From: Fimbriimonadales bacterium
GTDB lineage: Bacteria > Armatimonadota > Fimbriimonadia > Fimbriimonadales > GBS-DC
Direction: 5' to 3'
Assembly: GCA_026416655.1 (NCBI GenBank)
Contig: JAOAES010000117.1
Span: 1-9,633 of the forward strand
Length of the DNA: 9,633 nt
This document shows positions 1-6,023 of the stretch, in pieces. The notes beneath the pieces were generated by a model, which had not been told where the DNA came from, made no database searches, and saw only the letters and a program-made list of their open reading frames with translations. Both the position numbers and the translations under genes were made by a program. The first letter of the stretch is position 1, and the number at the start of each line of letters is the position of its first letter.

Positions 1-1
1 G

Positions 2-229
2 TACACGCTGTTCACGGCGCATCAGGGCAGAATCTATCGCGGTGAGGTGGCGCACCTGCCCTACGCTATCCAGCCCGCTTCGATTCTGGAACTCGAACAG
101 AACCTGACCGACGCGGCAGGGATACCGCTTTCGGGCGAGCCGTCCTCCGTATTCTACGCGCCCGGTTTTGGCGTGCTGGCGTCGGCGCTGAGTCCTGCGC
201 CGGTGGCGAATGCGACCGGGCGCGTGTGA
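2..229 (+). CDS. DUF2071 (YqjF-like) family protein, 3' end only
   Basis: This is the C-terminal 75 residues of a gene that begins before the window; the frame is open from base 2 to the TGA at 227-229. The visible part matches what I recall of the DUF2071/YqjF family C-terminus: a YTLFTAHQGRIYRGEV strand (family: RYCLY...GRLYR), then LPYAIQPASILELEQN (family: PPWPLQPAEAEIEENT), then an AAGIPLSGEP turn. DUF2071 proteins are about 240 residues, have a beta-rich acetoacetate-decarboxylase-like fold and no firmly established biochemical role. The gene runs the same way as topA, but a good promoter lies between them, so it is probably the end of a separate transcription unit. The family call is firm; the function is unknown. 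Confidence 0.8.
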   Translation, partial: YTLFTAHQGRIYRGEVAHLPYAIQPASILELEQNLTDAAGIPLSGEPSSVFYAPGFGVLASALSPAPVANATGRV

Positions 230-248
230 GCCTTCAGATTTCCCCCGC

Positions 249-278
249 TTGACATCGCCCGCCCCTATCAGGTAAATT
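249..278 (+). promoter_or_regulatory. Predicted sigma-70-type promoter for topA
   Basis: A perfect -35 hexamer TTGACA (249-254) is followed after 18 bp by TAAATT (273-278, four of six matches to TATAAT). The -10 lies in the context AGGTAAATT, which resembles the AGGTATAAT boxes in front of argH and ribBA. Transcription would start near 285, giving a leader of about 23 nt before the topA ATG at 308. The leader has no strong Shine-Dalgarno sequence, only the G-rich stretch GTGGG at 294-298. Confidence 0.6.
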
Positions 279-307
279 GCTTGCCCGTATCTTGTGGGTA
301 GACCGCT

Positions 308-2530
308 ATGGCAAAGAAGACGACACGTTCCACTAAGACCACTGCGCGCAAGTCGGGCGCGTCCACGCGAACGAAGGCGCAGTCCAAAGCCGCGCCCGTC
401 GCGTCGGGCAAGCCCGTGATTATCGTGGAATCGCCCGCCAAGACGCGCACGCTGGCGAAAATTCTCGGCAACGCCTACACGATCGAGGCGTCGATGGGGC
501 ATGTGCGCGACCTGCCCAAGTCGCAGCTCGGCGTGGATGTGAACAACGATTTCAAGCCCACCTACACGACGCTGCCCGACCGCCGCGACACGCTCAAACG
601 CCTACAAGCCGTAACGCAGGGCGCGCCGATGGTTTATCTTGCCACCGACCCCGACCGCGAGGGCGAGGCGATTGCGTGGCACATCCAGCAAGCCCTGAAC
701 CTTCAGAACGCGCAGCGCATCGAGTTCAACGAAATCACCGCCAACGCCGTGCAACGCGCCCTGCAGAACCCGCGCGTGATTGATATGCACCGCGTGAACG
801 CGCAGCAGGCGCGGCGCGTGCTGGACAGGCTGGTGGGCTACGAGGTCAGCCCCCTGCTGTGGCGCAAGACGCGCGGCGGGCGCAAACCGCTCAGCGCGGG
901 GCGCGTGCAGACCGTCGCCGTGAGGCTGATTGTGGAGCGCGAACGCGAAATCCGCGCCTTCACCCCCGAAGAGTACTGGAAAATCACTGCCACGCTCACA
1001 CCCAAAAAAGAGCATTTCCCCTTCGAAGCCGAGCTGCGGGGCAAGGGCGACGCCAAGATCGAACTCAAGACCGAAGCGGACGCCCAAGCCGTGCTGAACG
1101 ACCTGCAGGGCGCAACCTACATCGTGGAGTCGGTGGAGAAGCGGCAGCGCAGGCGCACACCCCCGCCCCCCTTCATCACCAGCACGCTGCAGCAGGAAGC
1201 CTCGCGCAAGCTCGGCTACTCCGCCAAGCGCACGATGCAAATCGCGCAGCAACTGTACGAGGGTGTAGACCTGGGCAGCGAAGGCTCCGTCGGCTTGATT
1301 ACCTACATGCGCACCGACTCGGTACGCCTGTCCAACGAGGCGTTGCAGATGGCGCGCGAGTTCATCCAGCAACACTATGCGCCCGACTACCTGCCCGACA
1401 AGCCGCGCCAGTACAAGACGCGCAGCCAAGCGCAGGACGCCCACGAAGCCATCCGCCCGACCGATGTGAACCGCACGCCCGAATCGGTGCGCCCCTACCT
1501 CACGCCCGAACAGTACCGCCTGTACGAACTCATCTGGAAACGGTTCGTGGCGAGCCAGATGGCGGAAGCGTTGCTGGAGGTCACCAGCGTCAACATCCGC
1601 GCCAAAGAGTATTTGTTTCGCGCGTCGGGCACGGTGGTGCTGTTCGACGGTTTCCTGAGCCTGTACAAAGAGGGCAAGGACACACAGGAGCGCGACGAAG
1701 ATGAGTTGCCGCCGCTGCCCCCGCTGCAGCAGGGCGAGCTGCTGGACCTGCTCAAGCTCACGCCGTCGCAACACTTCACGCAGCCCCCGCCCCGCTACAC
1801 CGAAGCCACGCTGGTCAAAACCTTAGAGCAAAACGGCATCGGACGCCCCAGCACCTACGCGACGATTCTCTCCACCATTCAGGAACGCGGCTATGTGACG
1901 CTGGAGAACCGCGCCTTCAAGCCCACGCCGCTCGGCGAGGTGGTGAACGACTACCTCGTGAAATACTTCCCCGACCTGTTCGATGTGCCCTTCACCGCCC
2001 GCATGGAAGAGGAGCTGGACGAGGTGGAAGAGGGCAAAGCCGACTGGGTGCAGGTGGTGCGCGAGTTCTATCAGCCGTTCCAGCAAAAGATGCGCGTGGC
2101 GATGCAGAGCGACGACCGTGTGCAGATTCCTGTTGTGGAGACGGAGCGACTTTGCCCTACTTGCGGCGCGCCGATGGTGCTGCGCAGCGGGCGCTACGGT
2201 GAGTTTCTGGCTTGCTCGCGCTATCCCGATTGCAAGACCACGCTGCCCGCAGGCGCGACGGGCATAACCTGCCCACTCTGTGGCACGGGCGAGGTGATTC
2301 AACGCAAGTCCAAGAAGGGGCGCGCCTTCTATGCCTGCTCCAATCGCGAATGCAAGTTGCTCACTTGGGACAAGCCAACAGGCGAACTGTGCCCCGAATG
2401 CAACGCGCCGCTGGTGGAGAAGGCGAGCAAGCGTCGCGAAATGCGCCTGATTGCCTGTAGCAACGCCGAGTGCCAGTATCGGCGGGAGGAGGCGGTGGAG
2501 GCGGATGAAGTGGTAGAAGCGTATCCATAA
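308..2530 (+). CDS. topA: DNA topoisomerase I (type IA), three zinc ribbons
   Basis: Relaxes negatively supercoiled DNA by single-strand cleavage through a 5'-phosphotyrosine; acts on the chromosome. The order is a basic Lys/Thr/Arg/Ser-rich extension (residues 1-36), a TOPRIM domain with the catalytic Glu41 in VIIVESPAK and the metal-binding acidic residues 114/116/118 in TDPDRE, the type IA core with the active-site tyrosine in ITYMRTDS (Tyr333, Arg335), and three C-terminal four-cysteine ribbons: Cys616/619/636/642, 655/658/677/682 and 695/698/717/722. All are complete. At 740 residues it has the normal family length. ATG308 is the first possible start because an in-frame TAG lies at 299-301. 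It is followed after 6 nt by mutY, so the two are probably co-transcribed. The N-terminal basic tail is unlike E. coli TopA. Confidence 0.98.
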   Translation: MAKKTTRSTKTTARKSGASTRTKAQSKAAPVASGKPVIIVESPAKTRTLAKILGNAYTIEASMGHVRDLPKSQLGVDVNNDFKPTYTTLPDRRDTLKRLQAVTQGAPMVYLATDPDREGEAIAWHIQQALNLQNAQRIEFNEITANAVQRALQNPRVIDMHRVNAQQARRVLDRLVGYEVSPLLWRKTRGGRKPLSAGRVQTVAVRLIVEREREIRAFTPEEYWKITATLTPKKEHFPFEAELRGKGDAKIELKTEADAQAVLNDLQGATYIVESVEKRQRRRTPPPPFITSTLQQEASRKLGYSAKRTMQIAQQLYEGVDLGSEGSVGLITYMRTDSVRLSNEALQMAREFIQQHYAPDYLPDKPRQYKTRSQAQDAHEAIRPTDVNRTPESVRPYLTPEQYRLYELIWKRFVASQMAEALLEVTSVNIRAKEYLFRASGTVVLFDGFLSLYKEGKDTQERDEDELPPLPPLQQGELLDLLKLTPSQHFTQPPPRYTEATLVKTLEQNGIGRPSTYATILSTIQERGYVTLENRAFKPTPLGEVVNDYLVKYFPDLFDVPFTARMEEELDEVEEGKADWVQVVREFYQPFQQKMRVAMQSDDRVQIPVVETERLCPTCGAPMVLRSGRYGEFLACSRYPDCKTTLPAGATGITCPLCGTGEVIQRKSKKGRAFYACSNRECKLLTWDKPTGELCPECNAPLVEKASKRREMRLIACSNAECQYRREEAVEADEVVEAYP

Positions 2531-2536
2531 CCTGCC

Positions 2537-3631
2537 ATGCTCGACATTATCCTGCATGCCGAGTGGGTTAACGAGCTGCGTCGTGCGTTGCTGCGCTGGT
2601 TCGAGGCGCATAAGCGTCCTACTCCGTGGCGCGACAACCCCGATCCCTATCGCGTATGGATTTCGGAGGTGATGCTGCAGCAGACGCAGACGGCGACGGT
2701 CATCCCCTACTTCGAGCGGTTCATCGCGCGGTTCCCCGATGTGCAGGCGTTGGCGGACGCGCCGCTGGAGGAGGTGCTGCGCTACTGGGAAGGGCTGGGC
2801 TACTACGCACGGGCGCGGAACCTGCACAAAGCAGCGCGCATGATTGTGCAGAACGGCGGACGACTGCCCGCCACTGCCGACCGCCTGCGCGAGCTACCCG
2901 GAATCGGTGCATACACGGCAGGCGCGATTGCAAGCATCGCCTTCGGACAGCCGACGCCCGTCGTGGACGGGAATGTAATCCGCGTGCTGGCGCGGCTGCT
3001 CTGGCTCAAGGGCGACCTGAAAGCCGCCCCCGCGCAGAAACAGCTCTGGCGCATCAGCGAGCAACTCATCGACCCGCAGCGACCGGGCGATTTCAATCAG
3101 GCAATCATGGAACTCGGTTCGACGGTTTGCACGCCGACGCAGCCGCGTTGCAGCGAGTGTCCCGTGAGCCATCTGTGCGCCGCGTATCAGCGGGGGCAGC
3201 CGACCGCCGTGCCCGAACCGAGCCGTCGCGTCCCCACCCGGCAGGTCGTCGATGTCTCGGCGATTATCGAGCGCGACGGGCGGTTCCTGCTAGCGCAACG
3301 GGCGACGGAGGGGCTTTGGGGCGGACTATGGGAGTTCCCCCGCGCCGCGCGTCAGGGACGCGAGAGTCTCGAAACTGTCGCCCTGCGTGCCGCCGCACTG
3401 GTCGGCGTGCAAGCCGAACCGTCCCGCATTCTGGCGACGGTCAAGCACACCGTGACCTACTCCAGAATCCAGCTTTACGGCTATCTCTGCGTGTGGCGGT
3501 CGGGCGAGGCGCAGCGTGGGGAGTATGTCGCCGTCGAGTGGATTACGCCGGACGAGCTGGGCGACTATGCCCTCTCTGCCCCACAGCGACGCCTTGCGCA
3601 CGCGCTCGCGCAATCCCCGCAGCAGGTATAA
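2537..3631 (+). CDS. mutY: A/G-specific adenine DNA glycosylase
   Basis: Removes adenine mispaired with 8-oxoguanine in base excision repair. The N-terminal HhH-GPD glycosylase domain (about 1-220) has the catalytic Glu44 in SEVMLQQTQ, the helix-hairpin-helix LPGIGAYTAGAI (120-131), the catalytic Asp144 in VVDGNVIRV, and the [4Fe-4S] loop Cys198-X6-Cys205-X2-Cys208-X5-Cys214, all intact. The C-terminal NUDIX-like 8-oxoG recognition domain begins near 235 and has the expected LWGGLWEFPR stretch (260-269). The loop that usually reads HT-F-(S/T)-H is here HTVTYS (304-309), so the aromatic and the His are replaced. The length of 364 residues is typical. The start lies 6 nt after the topA stop with no clear Shine-Dalgarno, and the stop codon is inside the argH -10 box. 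Co-transcription with topA is likely. Confidence 0.97.
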   Translation: MLDIILHAEWVNELRRALLRWFEAHKRPTPWRDNPDPYRVWISEVMLQQTQTATVIPYFERFIARFPDVQALADAPLEEVLRYWEGLGYYARARNLHKAARMIVQNGGRLPATADRLRELPGIGAYTAGAIASIAFGQPTPVVDGNVIRVLARLLWLKGDLKAAPAQKQLWRISEQLIDPQRPGDFNQAIMELGSTVCTPTQPRCSECPVSHLCAAYQRGQPTAVPEPSRRVPTRQVVDVSAIIERDGRFLLAQRATEGLWGGLWEFPRAARQGRESLETVALRAAALVGVQAEPSRILATVKHTVTYSRIQLYGYLCVWRSGEAQRGEYVAVEWITPDELGDYALSAPQRRLAHALAQSPQQV

Positions 3632-3632
3632 T
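3627..3632 (+). promoter_or_regulatory. -10 box (TATAAT) for argH, near-leaderless spacing
   Basis: A perfect TATAAT in the context CAGGTATAAT ends 8 nt before the argH ATG at 3641. Counting 7 nt from the end of the -10 puts the transcription start at 3639-3641, so the mRNA would begin at or within two bases of the start codon. No recognisable -35 is present 16-18 bp upstream, and no TG extended -10 is present. The box also contains the mutY stop codon TAA (3629-3631). Confidence 0.6.
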
Positions 3633-3640
3633 CCCCCTCG

Positions 3641-5068
3641 ATGCTCAATCGCGAACCAATGAAAATGTGGGGCGGGCGCTTCGAGGGCAAGCTCTCGCCC
3701 GAGGCGGAGGCGTATTCCTTCTCGCTCCAGCACGATATTCGGCTCTGGAAACAGGAGTTGCAGGCGAGCGCGGCGCACGCCCGCATGATGGGCATCACGG
3801 GCATGCTCAGCGCGCACGAGGCGAACCGCATCGTCGACGCCCTGCTCGAAATCCACGCCGAAATCGAAGAGGGCGAATGGCTCCCCTTCGACGAATATGA
3901 AGACATCCACACCGCCGTCGAAGCCCGCCTGTACGAGAAAATCGGCGCGCTGGCGGGCAAACTGCACACGGGGCGCAGCCGCAACGACCTCGTGGCGACC
4001 GAAGTGCGCCTGTGGCTGCGCGAGCGCACCACCGACCTCGCCCGCGCCCTGTTCGGACTCTGCTCGCAGCTGATGCAACTCGCCGAACAGCACAAAGAGA
4101 CACTGATGCCCGGGCTGACGCACCAGCAGCATGCGCAGCCCGTGACGCTGGGACACCATCTGATGGCGCACTGCTGGGCGTTCATTCGCGATTTGGCGCG
4201 GCTGACGCAGGCGGGCGTGCGCATGAACCTCTGTCCGCTGGGGGCAGGCGCGCTTTCGGGAACGACCTTCCCCATCGACCGCGAGCTGCTCGCCGCCGAA
4301 CTCAGCTTCGCCGCGCCCACGCCCAACAGCATGGACGCCGTGTCCGACCGCGACTTCATCGCCGAGTACCTGTTCGTCGGCGCACTGCTGATGGTGCATC
4401 TCAGTCGCCTCGCGCAGGAGCTGATCCTCTGGAGTGCCCCGGAATACGGTTATGTCGAGCTTTCGGATGAACACACCACAGGCAGCAGCATCATGCCCCA
4501 GAAGAAGAACCCAGACATCGCCGAGCTGATTCGGGGGCGCAGCGCGCTGGCTATCGGCAACCTGACAAGCATCCTCGCGTTGCTCAAAGGGCTACCGCTC
4601 ACCTACAATCGCGATATGCAGGACGATAAGCCTCTGCTATTTGCGACGATGGACACCGTGACGCCCTCCGTGCGCCTGATGAGCGATATGCTGGCGCAGG
4701 CGCGTTGGAACACCGAGCGGATGCGCGCCGCGCTGCGGGGAGACTTCTCCACCGCCACGGAACTGGCGGACTACCTCGTGCGCAAGGGCGTACCGTTCCG
4801 CGAGGCGCACCAGGTTGTGGGGCAGATTGTGCGCGAGTGCCTGCAGCGGGGAATCGCGCTGGAAGATTTAGACGCCGAGACGCTACAGCGTCATCATCCG
4901 CGTTTCGAGGCGGACGCGCTGGAAGCGATTGACCCGGAGCGCGCGGTGCGGGCGCGGACGATTCTGGGCGGAACCGCGCCCGAATCGGTGGTGAAACAGA
5001 TCGAGCAGGCGAAAGAGTCGCTTGCCGAGATTGAGCATCAGCTGAACGAGTTGCTGAACCCGAACTGA
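3641..5068 (+). CDS. argH: Argininosuccinate lyase
   Basis: Cleaves argininosuccinate to arginine and fumarate, the last step of arginine synthesis; a cytosolic homotetramer of the aspartase/fumarase superfamily. Three conserved superfamily regions are present: HTGRSRND (109-116), THQQHAQP with the catalytic His161 (160-167), and the signature GSSIMPQKKNPD (281-292) that supplies the active-site serine, lysine and asparagine. The C-terminal ASL domain closes the protein. The 475 residues are slightly longer than usual. ATG3641 fits the adjacent TATAAT as a leaderless start. However, the family N-terminus, as in MxxWGGRF, lines up with Met7 (ATG3659), which would give 469 residues. The final TGA overlaps the next gene's ATG by one base (TGATG), implying translational coupling to the membrane-protein gene. 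Confidence 0.97.
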   Translation: MLNREPMKMWGGRFEGKLSPEAEAYSFSLQHDIRLWKQELQASAAHARMMGITGMLSAHEANRIVDALLEIHAEIEEGEWLPFDEYEDIHTAVEARLYEKIGALAGKLHTGRSRNDLVATEVRLWLRERTTDLARALFGLCSQLMQLAEQHKETLMPGLTHQQHAQPVTLGHHLMAHCWAFIRDLARLTQAGVRMNLCPLGAGALSGTTFPIDRELLAAELSFAAPTPNSMDAVSDRDFIAEYLFVGALLMVHLSRLAQELILWSAPEYGYVELSDEHTTGSSIMPQKKNPDIAELIRGRSALAIGNLTSILALLKGLPLTYNRDMQDDKPLLFATMDTVTPSVRLMSDMLAQARWNTERMRAALRGDFSTATELADYLVRKGVPFREAHQVVGQIVRECLQRGIALEDLDAETLQRHHPRFEADALEAIDPERAVRARTILGGTAPESVVKQIEQAKESLAEIEHQLNELLNPN

Positions 5069-5598
5069 TGGCTTCGTGGCTCAAGTCGGATGCGTGGCGG
5101 TTGCGCTGGTTGCCGTTTCTGACGGCGACGGCGGGGGTTGTGGCGGTGTTTTTGCTGCAGGAAGTGCCCATGCTCCGCCGCCACGCGCTGCTGCTCGCGT
5201 TGCTGGCGGGACTGGGCTTCTTTTTGCCTGCCGTTCGCCATCGGCTGCTCATCCTGTTCGCCTACGGGCTGGGGCTTTATTTCATTATCAAGTCGGTCGC
5301 CACATGGCTGGAGTTGCCCTTCGGCGGGCTGGGGATAGTGGAGCGGTTTTTGTGGTTTCTACTGGGCGCACTGTGCATCGTGAGTGCGCTTGGCATGGGG
5401 CGACGCCGTCCGCCGGAGTGGGCGGTCGCGCTGTTGATGGTCGCGCTGGGGCTGTATTTCGCGAACTTCACCTACACCCACTATGTCGCCAACAACTGGC
5501 TACAGGTTATCGCGGGCGTGGGGCTAACGGGCGCGGCGTTCTGGCACGCAGCGGCGGTCTGGGTCGAGGCAGAGCTGTCGCCCCACCGCGAGGCTTAG
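5068..5598 (+). CDS. Hypothetical six-helix membrane protein
   Basis: I do not recognise a family. The 176-residue protein is very hydrophobic, with about six predicted membrane helices: roughly residues 12-30, 38-55, 57-76, 91-110, 117-133 and 144-165. They are separated by short basic or small-residue loops such as the RRR at 112-114. The N-terminus (SWLKSDAWRLRW) and the short tail are hydrophilic, and there is no signal peptide or obvious catalytic motif. The small-helix layout resembles DUF-type integral membrane proteins rather than a transporter with binding motifs. It starts on the TGATG overlap with argH, so it is likely translated by coupling, and it ends 4 bp inside the convergent gene's 3' end. 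No link to arginine metabolism can be seen beyond position. Its codon use looks like its neighbours. Confidence 0.8.
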   Translation: MASWLKSDAWRLRWLPFLTATAGVVAVFLLQEVPMLRRHALLLALLAGLGFFLPAVRHRLLILFAYGLGLYFIIKSVATWLELPFGGLGIVERFLWFLLGALCIVSALGMGRRRPPEWAVALLMVALGLYFANFTYTHYVANNWLQVIAGVGLTGAAFWHAAAVWVEAELSPHREA

Positions 5599-5933
5599 TC
5601 CGTCGGCTCCGCCGTACGGAACAGCGGGTCCAGCACCTCCGAATACTGATGCTCTATCGCCGCAAAGGTCAAATCCAGCGCGAGCGTCCACAACAGCATT
5701 ACCGCCTTCTCCGCAGGCAGCTCCAGTACATCGACGAAGAACTCTTTCATGACCTCCTCATAAGTACGGGCGTTCTCTTCGGGCATGACATATCGCTCGC
5801 TGTGGCGTCGCTGATTGTCCCACGCCTCCTGCTGGAGCCTGTCGAGAAACTCGCGCACATTCGCGGGCGTGGCGTTTTGCAGTTTGGGACCGAACTCCGC
5901 TTCCACTCGCTGTCGAAATTCCTCTAATCGCAC
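5595..5933 (-). CDS. Small helical protein of unknown family
   Basis: I do not recognise this protein. From GTG5933 it is 112 residues; an upstream in-frame GTG at 5951 would add six (MKRGAP). It is charged, has no cysteine and looks almost wholly alpha-helical. There is an N-terminal half rich in Glu, Arg and Gln, a charged linker (HSERYVMPEENARTYEE), then a hydrophobic helix (about residues 80-100 of the longer form, KAVMLLWTLALDLTFAAI) that is too polar at its ends to be a sure membrane span. I prefer GTG5933 because GAGGTG at 5944-5939 is a full match to the anti-Shine-Dalgarno core at 5-nt spacing. A TACAAT -10 at 5958-5953 would also start transcription downstream of 5951. It is divergent from the aldehyde dehydrogenase across a palindromic operator-like site. 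Confidence 0.7.
   Translation of the reverse strand: MRLEEFRQRVEAEFGPKLQNATPANVREFLDRLQQEAWDNQRRHSERYVMPEENARTYEEVMKEFFVDVLELPAEKAVMLLWTLALDLTFAAIEHQYSEVLDPLFRTAEPTD
5599..5620. terminator. Hairpin at convergent gene ends, possible bidirectional terminator
   Basis: TCCGTCGGC (5599-5607), a TCC loop, and GCCG-T-ACGGA (5611-5620, one bulged T) form a nine-pair GC-rich stem. It begins on the first base after the membrane-protein TAG and lies within the last codons of the leftward unknown gene. Neither strand has a T-tract after the stem, so classical intrinsic termination is not assured. The position between two convergent genes is what supports the call. Confidence 0.4.
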
Positions 5934-5938
5934 GGGCG

Positions 5939-5944
5939 CACCTC
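5939..5944 (-). promoter_or_regulatory. Shine-Dalgarno deciding the start of the small unknown gene
   Basis: GAGGTG on the minus strand (5944 to 5939) pairs fully with the CACCUC core of the 16S rRNA 3' end and sits 5 nt before GTG5933. It lies inside the coding part of the longer alternative that starts at GTG5951, so it argues for the shorter protein. It is the clearest Shine-Dalgarno seen in front of any gene in this window. Confidence 0.5.
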
Positions 5945-5952
5945 GCTTCACA

Positions 5953-5958
5953 ATTGTA
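5953..5958 (-). promoter_or_regulatory. -10 box (TACAAT) for the small unknown gene
   Basis: Reading leftward, AAGGTACAAT contains TACAAT (five of six to consensus) in the same AGG-preceded context as the argH and ribBA boxes. Initiation would fall near 5947, giving a leader of about 14 nt that holds the GAGGTG ribosome site. The hexamer 17 bp upstream (GGAAAC) is a poor -35, and a nearby TTGACA is only 3 bp away, too close to act as the -35 of this box. Confidence 0.4.
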
Positions 5959-5993
5959 CCTTGTCAAGTGATTGTGTTTCCGTAGCAGGAATT

Positions 5994-6011
5994 TTCGAAC
6001 TCTCGTTCGAA
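5994..6011. promoter_or_regulatory. Perfect palindrome matching a LexA/SOS box
   Basis: TTCGAACTCTCGTTCGAA is two perfect 7-base arms (5994-6000 and 6005-6011) around TCTC. It contains TCGAAC-N4-GTTCGA, the consensus reported for mycobacterial LexA, and CGAAC-N4-GTTCG, the Bacillus LexA/DinR type. It ends 12 nt before the aldehyde dehydrogenase ATG and is about 60-80 nt upstream of the divergent small gene. Repression of the dehydrogenase by LexA or another palindrome-binding dimer is the natural reading. No LexA gene is in the window, so the regulator is inferred only from the motif. Confidence 0.45.
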
Positions 6012-6023
6012 TCTTGAAAAGGC

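Noticed and set aside
602..1774. Long open frame antisense to topA (390 codons)
   Set aside because: Low-complexity, His/Arg/Leu-rich translation with no motif; it mirrors the codon bias of a GC-rich gene on the other strand. Similar antisense frames lie opposite mutY, argH, the dehydrogenase and ribBA.
2626..3900. 424-codon frame overlapping mutY and argH on the same strand
   Set aside because: It runs through two genes with complete catalytic motifs, and its own translation is Arg/Ala/Gly-rich without any recognisable domain.
5961..5966. TTGTCA/TTGACA as a -35 for either divergent gene
   Set aside because: On the minus strand TTGACA is 3 bp from the TACAAT box; on the plus strand TTGTCA has no good -10 at 16-18 bp.
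5955..6023. tRNA suggested by TTCGAATC (T-loop-like)
   Set aside because: The flanking bases do not pair as a T stem, and no D-arm, anticodon arm or acceptor stem can be drawn.
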